DNA from: Caccovicinus sp051878975
Lineage (GTDB): Bacteria; Bacillota; Clostridia; Lachnospirales; Lachnospiraceae
Assembly (NCBI GenBank): GCA_051878975.1
Contig: JBJELD010000032.1
Coordinates: 1-18,194, forward strand
DNA length: 18,194 bases
Reading direction: 5' to 3'
This document shows positions 6,494 through 13,738 of this stretch, one piece after another. The notes beneath the pieces were generated by a model. The model saw nothing but the letters and a program-made list of their open reading frames with translations. It had not been told where the DNA came from and ran no database searches. Every line of letters starts with the position of its first letter. Position 1 is the stretch's first letter. The position numbers were made by a program, and so were the translations under genes.

Positions 6494-6511
6494 AATTTTG
6501 TCGACCGAATT
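6494..6511. promoter_or_regulatory. Candidate operator: AATT-N2-GTCGAC-N2-AATT dyad
   Basis: A GTCGAC core (6500-6505) has symmetric AATT boxes two bases away on each side. It lies about 90 bases upstream of the operon -35 box and 6 bases from the terminator of the preceding gene. The position fits an upstream activator site, as used by winged-helix activators, but nothing else supports it. Confidence 0.2.
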
Positions 6512-6516
6512 TGGGC

Positions 6517-6559
6517 AAAAGAAAGAAAGCGGCCTGAATCAGACCGCTTTCTTTCTTTT
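6517..6559 (-). terminator. Strong intrinsic terminator after the upstream regulator gene
   Basis: AAAAGAAAGAAAGCGG (6517-6532) and its exact complement CCGCTTTCTTTCTTTT (6544-6559) form a 16-bp stem, extended by a short CTG/CAG pairing beyond one mismatch. The lower stem is A-rich on one arm and T-rich on the other, so it can act in either direction. It lies 51 bases past the stop of the regulator at 6611-7096 and separates that gene from the polysaccharide operon. Confidence 0.85.
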
Positions 6560-6610
6560 TTGCCTATATAAACTTTACTGTTTCGGAGAATTTTGTGCAA
6601 AAGTACAATT

Positions 6611-7096
6611 TTACTGCTTCTTCGGTTCTGTACTGCTGTTCGTGGTTTTCCGCTCTTCATAATAACGGAGAAGGTAAGACAACGTGACTTCTGCCCAGGA
6701 ATATTCCGGCATATATTCTCCGGCAAAGTAATTGGATGCGCCATTTACCTGGTTCAGCATCTCATAACAGTCGCAGGTAATGGCTTCCTGGTTGATCGCG
6801 TAGATACCCCGTCCTTTCAGCACGATATGCTCGATGCCGTTTTCTTTCAGCATCTGTTTCAGCCGGTGCCAGGTCGTATGAACCGCCTGTTTGGCAGCTG
6901 CATCATCCTTGCTGCCCTCAAACAGAATATGCGCAAGCTGGGTAAGACTGACGCCTTTTCCTCCCTGATCGACAAGGACCGCCAGCAGCTCTTTCGCCTT
7001 GCTGCTTGAAAAATAGATCATCCTCCCTCTGTAATACAGATCAAAACCGCCGAAGGTTTTAACGTAGACTTTGTCAACATCTGTGTTTTCATTCAT
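6611..7096 (-). CDS. Second stand-alone SARP/OmpR-type winged-helix regulator, paralogue of the operon regulator
   Basis: This 161-residue protein aligns along nearly its whole length with the regulator at 5879-6337. The runs TFGGFD, YFSSSKAKELLA, GIEHI and FAG-YMPEY are shared, and about half the residues look identical by eye. It has the same single winged-helix domain and truncated BTAD-like tail, with a hydrophilic C-terminal extension (ERKTTNSSTEPKKQ), and no receiver or sensor domain. I chose the ATG at 7096 because AGGGTGA lies 8 bases upstream; the in-frame GTG at 7108 falls inside that ribosome site. The gene is apparently monocistronic, with a terminator at 6517-6559. It may act on the adjacent polysaccharide promoter, on its own promoter, or antagonise its paralogue; none of this is shown by the sequence. 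Confidence 0.8.
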   Translation of the reverse strand: MNENTDVDKVYVKTFGGFDLYYRGRMIYFSSSKAKELLAVLVDQGGKGVSLTQLAHILFEGSKDDAAAKQAVHTTWHRLKQMLKENGIEHIVLKGRGIYAINQEAITCDCYEMLNQVNGASNYFAGEYMPEYSWAEVTLSYLLRYYEERKTTNSSTEPKKQ

Positions 7097-7141
7097 AATA
7101 CTTCTCACCCTTTTACTTTTTCATACGCTTTATCACCCACT

Positions 7142-7150
7142 ATCTTAACA
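7142..7150 (-). promoter_or_regulatory. Candidate extended -10 promoter element for the second regulator gene
   Basis: TGTTAAGAT on the minus strand fits an extended -10 (TG-N-TAAGAT) about 45 bases upstream of the ATG at 7096. No good -35 box is found 16 to 18 bases further up, so the gene may need an activator or rely on the extended element. Confidence 0.35.
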
Positions 7151-7151
7151 T

Positions 7152-7193
7152 AAGCAAAGCAATAAAGCTAGAGGAAAGCAAAAAAAGCAAGGT
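7152..7193. repeat. A/G-rich direct-repeat stretch with five AAGC units
   Basis: Between peptidase T and the second regulator, AAGC occurs five times, separated by A-rich spacers of irregular length. On the transcribed minus strand this reads as GCTT units in a T-rich stretch. It may be UP-element-like DNA, an array of binding sites or simple low complexity. No hairpin typical of a terminator is present here. Confidence 0.25.
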
Positions 7194-7199
7194 TTTTTG

Positions 7200-8426
7200 T
7201 CACATTTGCTCAAATTTCTTCACAATGGAGATCAAAAGCTCCGTAACCTTCTCCATGGACTGGATGCAGATAAACTCATATTTGCCGTGGAAGTTATGAC
7301 CGCCGGTGCACAGGTTCGGGCAGGGCAGGCCCATGTAGGAAAGGCGGGCGCCGTCGGTGCCGCCGCGGATCGGGCAGACTTTCGGCTCGATCTCCAGTTC
7401 TTTCATGGCATCCCTGGCCAGATCGATGAGATACATATGCGGCTCAATTTTTTCTTTCATATTATAGTAACTGTCTTTCATCTCAACTTCGACGGTTCCG
7501 GGCCCGTATTTCAGGTTCAGGAAATCGGCGGTGCGGATGAACTGATGCTTCTTTTGAGAAAATTTCTCTTTATCGTGATCGCGGATGATGTATTCCAGCA
7601 TGGCCTTCTCCACATCGCCGTGCATCTGATCCAGATGATAAAAGCCCTCGTAGCCTTCTGTGTACATTGGATTTTCAAATACCGGAAGCATGGACTGGAA
7701 TTCCATGGCAATCAGCATGGCGTTGATCATCTTGCCCTTGGCGGAGCCGGGATGAATGCTGCGGCCGTGTACGTGAACCTTGGCGCCGGCGGCATTGAAA
7801 TTCTCATACTCCAGCTCGCCCAGAGCGCCGCCGTCTACGGTGTAGGCCACATCTGCACCAAAGGCCTCTACATCAAAGCCGTCTGCGCCGCAGCCCACCT
7901 CCTCGTCCGGTGTAAAGCAGATGCGGATCTTTCCGTGCTTTACCTCCGGATGCGTCAGGAAATACTCCGCAGCTGCCATGATCTCTGCCACACCGGCCTT
8001 GTCATCCGCGCCCAGAAGGGTGGTTCCGTCCGTGGTGATCAGATCCTTGCCGATATAATCTGTCAGATCCGGGAATTCTGCCGGATCCAGTACCAGGCCG
8101 AGCTCCGGATTCAGCAAAATCACGCCGCCGTCATAATGCTTCACAATCTGTGCTTTTACGCCGCAGCCGGAATAGGCCGGCGCAGTATCCATATGGGCAA
8201 CCAGTCCCAGAACCGGTACTGTCCGGTCGGTGTTTGCCGATATGGTGGCCGTCACGTAGCACTGGCTGTCCACCTGGACCTCCTCCGCGCCGATGGCCTT
8301 CAGCTCCTCCGCCAGGACATTGGCCAGCACAAACTGCTTCCTGGTACTTGGAATCTGCGGCTGCTCATCCGCAGATTGTGTATCATAAGTAATATAGCGT
8401 AAAAAACGTTCTGTAGTAGAAAACAT
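7200..8426 (-). CDS. pepT: Peptidase T (tripeptide aminopeptidase, M20 family)
   Basis: This cytoplasmic di-zinc aminopeptidase releases the N-terminal residue of tripeptides. From the chosen ATG at 8426 the protein has 408 residues, the usual PepT size. Active-site residues fall at family positions: H78 and D80 in AHMDTAP, D141 in GADDKAG, the E175/E176 pair in PDEEVGCG, D198 in VDGG and H380 near the end (HNFHGKYEF). The dimerisation insert lies between about 205 and 310. An upstream in-frame ATG at 8447 would add seven residues, but AAAGGA sits 7 bases before the 8426 ATG and the 408-residue length fits, so the shorter form is preferred. It lies downstream of two flavoprotein genes and may be partly co-transcribed with them. 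Confidence 0.95.
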   Translation of the reverse strand: MFSTTERFLRYITYDTQSADEQPQIPSTRKQFVLANVLAEELKAIGAEEVQVDSQCYVTATISANTDRTVPVLGLVAHMDTAPAYSGCGVKAQIVKHYDGGVILLNPELGLVLDPAEFPDLTDYIGKDLITTDGTTLLGADDKAGVAEIMAAAEYFLTHPEVKHGKIRICFTPDEEVGCGADGFDVEAFGADVAYTVDGGALGELEYENFNAAGAKVHVHGRSIHPGSAKGKMINAMLIAMEFQSMLPVFENPMYTEGYEGFYHLDQMHGDVEKAMLEYIIRDHDKEKFSQKKHQFIRTADFLNLKYGPGTVEVEMKDSYYNMKEKIEPHMYLIDLARDAMKELEIEPKVCPIRGGTDGARLSYMGLPCPNLCTGGHNFHGKYEFICIQSMEKVTELLISIVKKFEQM

Positions 8427-8449
8427 AACGATATCCTTTCCTTCCATTT

Positions 8450-8478
8450 TTTATATGTTTGCTCTTCTGCAGCTTGAA
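8450..8478 (-). promoter_or_regulatory. Weak candidate promoter for pepT
   Basis: TTCAAG (8473-8478) and TATAAA (8450-8455) are 17 bases apart on the minus strand. The -10 is good but the -35 matches at only three positions. A start near 8443 would leave a very short leader that still contains the AAAGGA site, and it would exclude the upstream ATG at 8447. Confidence 0.3.
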
Positions 8479-8495
8479 CGGCCGCGGCTCCGGTA

Positions 8496-10085
8496 TCAGA
8501 ACGGCCGGTATCTCCTTGCGATCTCTTCCGCAACCTTGACTCCGTCCATGGCAGCGGATGTGATGCCGCCTGCGTAGCCGGCGCCCTCCCCGCAGGGGAA
8601 CAGGCCGTTTATGCAGCTCTCGAAATGGGAATCCCGCCGGATCCGGACCGGGGAGGAGGTGCGGCTTTCTACACCGGCCAGAATGGCGTCTTCCCGGTCA
8701 AAGCCCCGGATGATGCTTCCGAACCGTTCTACTCCCTCAATGAGAGATTCGGACAGTGCTTCCGGAAGAACGGTATGGAGGTCGGCAAATTCCGTTTCGC
8801 CCTCAAACTGCGGCACGACTTCTCCGAAGCAGGAGGTCGGCTGCTTTTCCTTGAAATCTCCGTAAAGCTGAACCGGGATCTTTCCGCGTCCGGCCCGATA
8901 TGCCGCTTCTTCCAGCTTTCGCTGAAATGCAATGCCGGACAGCGGACCTTCCTGGCCGAAATCCTCCGGCGTCACGGTTACGATCAGAGCACTGTTGGCA
9001 TTTTTCCCGTCTCTGGCGTGGTAGCTCATGCCGTTTACCGCGAGACGCCCCTCCTCGGAGGAAGCGTTTACCACGAAGCCGCCGGGACACATGCAGAAGG
9101 AGTAAACGCCCCTTCCGTTTGCACTGGTGTGGGTCAGCTTGTAGCTGGCAGGCCCCAGAACTGCGGCTGCCTCGTTTCCGTACTGGGAAGCATCGATCAT
9201 CTCCTGAGGATGCTGGATCCGCAGTCCCACGGCAAAGGCCTTCGCCTCCATAGGAACCTGACGGCGTTCCAGCATTTCAAAGGTGTCCCGGGCGCTGTGG
9301 CCGATGGCCAGCACCAGAGCCTGCGCCGGCAGGTGCTCCTTTTCGTTGATCACAACGCCGGTTACACGCCCCTGCTCCAGCAGTACATCGGTCACCTGGC
9401 TGTGAAATCGCACCTGACCGCCCAGGCGGATGATCTCCTCCCGCATAGCGGCCACAATGCCGCTCAGCACGTCGGTGCCGATATGCGGTTTATTCAGATA
9501 GCAGATGGACGGATCGGCGCCAAATTCGGCAAACAGCTTTAAAACCAGCCGGTTCCTTCCGGCCGGATCCTTTACCAGGGTATTCAGCTTTCCGTCTGAA
9601 AAGGTCCCGGCGCCGCCTTCTCCAAACTGGACGTTGCAGTTTTGGTCCAGCTTTCCGCTTTTCCAGAATTCCTTCACTTTTTCGGTCCGCTCCTCCACCG
9701 GGCCGCCCCGCTCCAGAAGCACCGGACGGTAGCCGTGACGGGCCAGCATCAGCGCACAGAACAGACCGGCCGGTCCGCTTCCGACGATCACCGGCGGAGC
9801 CGAAAGGGACTCTGCGCCGGGCTGTGGAAATTCATAAGGCGTTTCCCGGCTGATGGAAACATTGGGATTTTTGGAACGGCGGACAACCGCCTCCTCCCGC
9901 TCTGTCTCCACGTCCAGCACGTAGCTGTAGGAAAGCTCCTCCCGCTTTCTGGCATCTACGGACTGCTTGACAATGACCAGCTTTTTTAGCTGACTGTCCG
10001 GAATCCGAAGGAGCTTTGCGGTCCGAATCCGCAGATCCTCATATGTATGGGTAATCGGTAATTTCACCTGGGTAATTCGTATCAT
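8496..10085 (-). CDS. COG2509-type FAD-dependent dehydrogenase of unknown substrate
   Basis: This 529-residue flavoprotein has an N-terminal domain of about 90 residues (ITQVKLPITHTYEDL, then KKLVIVKQSVDARK), a Rossmann FAD site PVIVGSGPAGLFCALMLA (98-115, with E125 as probable ribose-binding acid), the conserved GEGGAGTFSDGKLNT motif and a C-terminal FAD motif GEGAGYAGGITSAAMDGV. This layout matches a widespread but uncharacterised family of FAD-dependent dehydrogenases. The open frame extends 36 codons upstream to 10193, but I place the start at the ATG at 10085. That ATG overlaps the preceding stop codon as ATGA, has AAGGAG 11 bases upstream, and begins the conserved MIRITQVKLP sequence. 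The tight coupling suggests the two flavoproteins act together; the reaction is unknown. Confidence 0.88.
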   Translation of the reverse strand: MIRITQVKLPITHTYEDLRIRTAKLLRIPDSQLKKLVIVKQSVDARKREELSYSYVLDVETEREEAVVRRSKNPNVSISRETPYEFPQPGAESLSAPPVIVGSGPAGLFCALMLARHGYRPVLLERGGPVEERTEKVKEFWKSGKLDQNCNVQFGEGGAGTFSDGKLNTLVKDPAGRNRLVLKLFAEFGADPSICYLNKPHIGTDVLSGIVAAMREEIIRLGGQVRFHSQVTDVLLEQGRVTGVVINEKEHLPAQALVLAIGHSARDTFEMLERRQVPMEAKAFAVGLRIQHPQEMIDASQYGNEAAAVLGPASYKLTHTSANGRGVYSFCMCPGGFVVNASSEEGRLAVNGMSYHARDGKNANSALIVTVTPEDFGQEGPLSGIAFQRKLEEAAYRAGRGKIPVQLYGDFKEKQPTSCFGEVVPQFEGETEFADLHTVLPEALSESLIEGVERFGSIIRGFDREDAILAGVESRTSSPVRIRRDSHFESCINGLFPCGEGAGYAGGITSAAMDGVKVAEEIARRYRPF

Positions 10086-11425
10086 CGTTTCGTTTTCTCC
10101 TTCCACTCGGCCAGAAATCCGTTCGGAACCGCCTTTCCCTCTGTCCGCTGTGCCGCCCGGCTTCCTGCTGCTTTTCCGGAGGACCAGGCCCACTGCAGAT
10201 TGTAGCCGCCGCAGATTCCGTCCACATCCAGAATCTCGCCGGCAAAATAAAGTCCCGGAAGCAGTCTGGATTCCATGGTATGGGGATTGACTTCCCGCAC
10301 ATCCACGCCGCCGCAGCAGACCTGGGCGTTGGCAAAGGGATTGACGGAGCTGACCAAAGCTTCATATTCCTTCATGCTGTGCAAAAGCTGCTCTCTCTGC
10401 CGTCTGGACGTATTCCGGACCGGTTTGTCCAGCGGAATCTGCGCCTGCTTTAACAGCACCAGTGCCAGCTTCTTGTTCAGGACGCCGGTCAGGAAATCCT
10501 CTCCGTTCCGGTCTCCGAATTCCGCAAAGCGCTGCTTTAAAAACAGGCTGCTTTCTTCCATGTCCATGAACGGCAGAAAATCGATCCAAACCTGCACTTT
10601 TTTTCGCTCATCCAGCGCCCGCGCCGCAAACCGGCTCAGCTGGAAGACCGGGATGCCGGAAATGCCGTAATCGGTGATCTGAAGCTCTCCCTCCTCGGTC
10701 CAGAGCGTTTCTCCGTTTGCCGTCAGCCGGAGCCGCACATCGGTCCGGATGCCGGCCAGCTGCTTATAATGATTTCCCTGGCAGCGAAGCTGCACCAGAG
10801 CCGGCAGCGGCTTGATGACCCGATGGCCCAGAGCCGCCGCAATCTGGTAGCCGCTTCCGTCGGAGCCGGTGGAAGGAGCCGCCTTGGAGCCGCAGGCCAG
10901 GATCACTGCGTCAAATACAACGCTTCTGGCCTCCGTTCTCGTCTCCTTCCCTCCGTCACCTTCTTTTTCGGGAATCCGGGCGGAAATCTGAAAAGAGGGC
11001 TGCCCCTTCTTTCCCTCGCACCGGATTCCGGTGATCTGGCAGCCGGTCACGATCTCCACGCCAAGCCGCCCGCATTCCAGCCGAAGGGCATCCAGCACGG
11101 CGCTGGCCTGGTCGGACACGGGATAATAATAGGTTTCCATCCGTTTCTTGCAGAGAACTCCCATGGAAGTGAACCACTTCAGTGTCTCCTTCCATCCAAA
11201 CGCTTCAATCACCTTCATCGGAAAGGCGGCGTCGCCGCTCCGATAGCAGGTCTCGTCCATCCGGGAGTTGGTCAGATTGCATCTTCCGTTTCCCGTGGAA
11301 AGAATCTTCTTTCCTACACGCTCCATATGTTCCAGGATCATGACGGAGGCCCCGGATCTGGCCGCCCAGATTCCGGCTGTCAGGCCGGCTGCGCCGCCGC
11401 CGATCACCGCAATTCGTTTTTTCAT
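10082..11425 (-). CDS. HI0933/BaiN-family flavoprotein (NAD(P)/FAD-dependent oxidoreductase)
   Basis: This 447-residue protein shows the N-terminal dinucleotide-binding motif VIGGGAAGLTAGIWAA (7-22), the family signature KKILSTGNGRCNLTN (39-53), and the C-terminal FAD motif GLYFAGEILDVDGICGGYNLQWAWSSG followed by a basic tail. The family includes B. subtilis YtfP-like proteins and BaiN, which has been reported in bile-acid dehydroxylating Clostridium; most members have no proven substrate, so a bile-acid role should not be assumed. No other bai-type gene is nearby. A ribosome site GGATGG lies 10 bases before the ATG. It is translationally coupled to the COG2509-type flavoprotein through an ATGA overlap, which suggests a two-flavoprotein unit. 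Confidence 0.9.
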   Translation of the reverse strand: MKKRIAVIGGGAAGLTAGIWAARSGASVMILEHMERVGKKILSTGNGRCNLTNSRMDETCYRSGDAAFPMKVIEAFGWKETLKWFTSMGVLCKKRMETYYYPVSDQASAVLDALRLECGRLGVEIVTGCQITGIRCEGKKGQPSFQISARIPEKEGDGGKETRTEARSVVFDAVILACGSKAAPSTGSDGSGYQIAAALGHRVIKPLPALVQLRCQGNHYKQLAGIRTDVRLRLTANGETLWTEEGELQITDYGISGIPVFQLSRFAARALDERKKVQVWIDFLPFMDMEESSLFLKQRFAEFGDRNGEDFLTGVLNKKLALVLLKQAQIPLDKPVRNTSRRQREQLLHSMKEYEALVSSVNPFANAQVCCGGVDVREVNPHTMESRLLPGLYFAGEILDVDGICGGYNLQWAWSSGKAAGSRAAQRTEGKAVPNGFLAEWKEKTKR

Positions 11426-11462
11426 GTGCTGTATTCCATCCTTACTTTATACTCTGTGTACT

Positions 11463-11491
11463 ATTCTATCGGTTTTCATGCATTCCTGCAA
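11463..11491 (-). promoter_or_regulatory. Candidate promoter for the flavoprotein pair
   Basis: TTGCAG (11486-11491) and TAGAAT (11463-11468) on the minus strand are 17 bases apart. The -10 matches five of six positions, while the -35 keeps only TTG. The predicted start near 11456 leaves a leader of about 30 bases. The 93-base gap before the gene fits a new transcription unit. Confidence 0.4.
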
Positions 11492-11518
11492 GGCTAAAAT
11501 AAAAGACGTGCCTCCGCC

Positions 11519-11926
11519 TCAGCTGGTATAAGATTCCAGATAGCTGTAGATTTCTTCCATTTTTGAAAACCAGATTCCGTGCCGGAGCTTTTCCCGTTCT
11601 TCCTCCGGAAAATCGGAAATCGGAATATGGGTGTACAGACAGATCTCCGAGCGGCTGCTTCCGAATACCAGAAGAAAGCCGTCCTCCGATACCAGAAGAA
11701 ACCGCAGCGGTTCTTCGGAAAGCGGCCGGATCTGGTCCTGGTTGATGACGATCTGATCCTCTGACATCTGGCTGGTTTCTTCCTCCGGCACCGAAACCGG
11801 CTCTTCGGTCTGCGTCTCCGGCTGTCTTTCGGCCCCGCTTAAGCGCTGTGAATACCAGAACCCTGCCGCCAGGCAGAGGGCCACAGCCCCAAACAGCAAA
11901 AGAAAGCAGTAACGATACTTTTTCAT
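11519..11926 (-). CDS. Small membrane-anchored protein with BofC-like C-terminal domain
   Basis: This 135-residue protein starts with MKKYRYCFLL and one hydrophobic segment (about 7-24), then a Glu-rich flexible linker (about 33-60), then a compact C-terminal region (about 74-135) of the form RFLLVSEDGFLLVF, YTHIPISDFPEEER, LRHGIWFSKMEEIYSYLESY. This pattern (strand, DG turn, strand, then an acidic loop and a helix) resembles the BofC C-terminal domain found in spore formers, where BofC restrains the protease that activates SigK. The short match makes this tentative. I chose the ATG at 11926 because AAGGAGGG lies 5 bases upstream; the in-frame ATG at 11980 has no such site. It follows the flippase gene by 57 bases. 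Confidence 0.6.
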   Translation of the reverse strand: MKKYRYCFLLLFGAVALCLAAGFWYSQRLSGAERQPETQTEEPVSVPEEETSQMSEDQIVINQDQIRPLSEEPLRFLLVSEDGFLLVFGSSRSEICLYTHIPISDFPEEEREKLRHGIWFSKMEEIYSYLESYTS

Positions 11927-11983
11927 GGATTCCCTCCTTGTCAAAGTATAGTATCTGCTTTTCTTTTCTGTTTTAAACATATT

Positions 11984-13738
11984 TTACAGCAGTCTGCATT
12001 TTCTGGCAATCCGCACCAGCCGGCGGCCGGCCGGCATATCGTAAAGCTCTACCTCATCCACGGCCTTGAGCTTGATCAAAAAGACGCCGTATACCGCAAT
12101 TGCCGCAAATACGGCAGCCATCACCTGTACAGCCAGCCACAGTCTTCCGGCCGGAAGAAGCTTCTCCAGCAGGAAGGAAACGCCGTAGGCAGCCGCGCCC
12201 ATGAACAGGGAGCTGAGGAACGGCAAAACAAAGGTCTTTTTATATTCCTGCCGGTAATCCAGATACTTCCGGATGGAAAGGCCGTTTAACAGGCACATGA
12301 TCAGGGCAAACAGGATATTGGAGAAGATCACCGCATAAATGCCCCATTTCAGTCCGTAGAGCATGAAAAGCAGGATCAGCACATGCAGTACCAGCGCAAT
12401 GGTTGCATTTTTCAGCGGAGTCTTCATATGGTTGATTCCCTGAAGGATCGCATTGCTTACCGTGGAAAGGGAATAAAATGCCACTGCGGAAGCGCCGGCC
12501 ATGGTGATCTGAATCAGCAGATCGCCGCTCTTGCTTGGAAACAGCAGGTTGTTGACCGGTCCGGCCAGAACCGTCAGTCCTACGGTAGCCGGAATGGCAA
12601 TCAGCATGGAAAACCGGATCGCCGTGCTTACCTTGTCCAGCACCTGCCCGCGGTCCCGGCTGGCAACCGCCCGGGAAAGGGACGGAATCAGCGAGGAGGA
12701 CAGCGCATTTGCTATGGCAACCGGAATCATAAAAAGAGTATGGTATTTGCCGAAGATTCCCCATTGGGAGGCAATGACCTCTGACTGCCCCAGATGGGCC
12801 ATTCCCTGTCCGAAGAAAAAGTTATCCAGCACCGAGCTGATGTTGTAGACCGTACTGCTCAACACGATGGGCAGAATGGTCAGCGTCAGGGTGCCGGCCA
12901 GCTCGCCGTATCCTTCCGTTGCCCCGCCCCGGTCCTTCCGGCACTGCTTTTTCATGGTCTTCCGATAGGAAAGCATCAGGAAGGCACAGAAAAGAAACGC
13001 AGTCAGTGCGCCGGCACCGGTGCCGATCGTGCCGCCTGCCGCACCGAATGCGTAGGAATATTCCGTTCCGCCCCGGACCAGATTGGCCTTCACGCCCTCC
13101 TGGAACAGGTACCAGGCGGCGGCAATGCTGACTGCCGCGTTGACGATCTGCTCCAGAATCTGGGAGATCGCCGTGGGAACCATGGTTCCCATGCCCTGGA
13201 AATATCCGCGCAGTACGCCGAGGAACGCCATCACCCAGACGGTGGGCGCAAGGGTGCGCAGCGCGTAGGCCGAATAAGGCATCTTCATGGCGCCGGCAAA
13301 CAGATCGGCTCCGAACCACAGAACGCCGGCTGCGGCGCCGCCCACGCCGGCCGCGTAGACCAGGGAGGCTTTCAGGATCCGCACCGAATTGCAGTACTGC
13401 CCTCTGGCGATCCTGGCGGAGACCATCTTGGATACGGCCGTCGGCAGGCTGTAGGAGGAGATGATCAGCAGAATGGAATAAATGCTGAAGGCGGAGGTGT
13501 AATATCCGTTTCCTTCATCGCCGATGATTCCGATCAGCGGAATCCGGTAAAACAGGCCGATGATGCGGACCAGAATTCCGGCAGCAGCCAGAATGCTTCC
13601 CTGCACCACAAAATTGGCGGTCTTGCTGCTGGTTTTCGGCTTTTCCTTTCCTCCTTCCCGGACCCGGGAAGCGGCAGGCGCCGCCTCCTTCATCCCCGGT
13701 TTTTTTCTGCTTCTGTAAATTTTCTTGTTATTCTCCAT
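11984..13738 (-). CDS. SpoVB/MurJ-type polysaccharide or lipid-linked precursor flippase (MOP superfamily)
   Basis: This 584-residue integral membrane protein has a charged cytoplasmic N-terminus (about 1-40) and then more than a dozen hydrophobic segments. It carries features of the MOP exporter superfamily: GSILAAAGILVRIIGLFYRIPL at the first segment, GDEGNGYYTSAFSIYSILLIISS, SLPTAVSKMVSARIARG, and LRGYFQGMGTMVPTAISQILEQ. Relatives include B. subtilis SpoVB (spore cortex) and YtgP (a MurJ-type lipid II flippase). The sporulation genes around it favour a SpoVB-like role, but a polysaccharide unit or general lipid II role is possible. Its ATG lies 11 bases inside the end of the upstream lipoprotein gene and has no strong ribosome site, so translational coupling is likely; a later ATG (M16) is an alternative start. 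Confidence 0.85.
   Translation of the reverse strand: MENNKKIYRSRKKPGMKEAAPAASRVREGGKEKPKTSSKTANFVVQGSILAAAGILVRIIGLFYRIPLIGIIGDEGNGYYTSAFSIYSILLIISSYSLPTAVSKMVSARIARGQYCNSVRILKASLVYAAGVGGAAAGVLWFGADLFAGAMKMPYSAYALRTLAPTVWVMAFLGVLRGYFQGMGTMVPTAISQILEQIVNAAVSIAAAWYLFQEGVKANLVRGGTEYSYAFGAAGGTIGTGAGALTAFLFCAFLMLSYRKTMKKQCRKDRGGATEGYGELAGTLTLTILPIVLSSTVYNISSVLDNFFFGQGMAHLGQSEVIASQWGIFGKYHTLFMIPVAIANALSSSLIPSLSRAVASRDRGQVLDKVSTAIRFSMLIAIPATVGLTVLAGPVNNLLFPSKSGDLLIQITMAGASAVAFYSLSTVSNAILQGINHMKTPLKNATIALVLHVLILLFMLYGLKWGIYAVIFSNILFALIMCLLNGLSIRKYLDYRQEYKKTFVLPFLSSLFMGAAAYGVSFLLEKLLPAGRLWLAVQVMAAVFAAIAVYGVFLIKLKAVDEVELYDMPAGRRLVRIARKCRLL

Noticed and set aside
7152..7200. An intrinsic terminator after pepT.
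   Set aside because: There is a T-rich run on the transcribed strand, but only an A/T-only pairing precedes it, with no stable GC-containing stem.
7197..8402. A 401-codon open frame on the plus strand opposite pepT.
   Set aside because: The minus strand encodes a full-length PepT with all active-site residues; the plus-strand translation is compositionally odd and has no recognisable motif.
10086..10193. A 36-codon N-terminal extension of the COG2509-type flavoprotein.
   Set aside because: It overlaps the preceding gene deeply, lacks family similarity, and the ATGA junction with a ribosome site marks the start at 10085.
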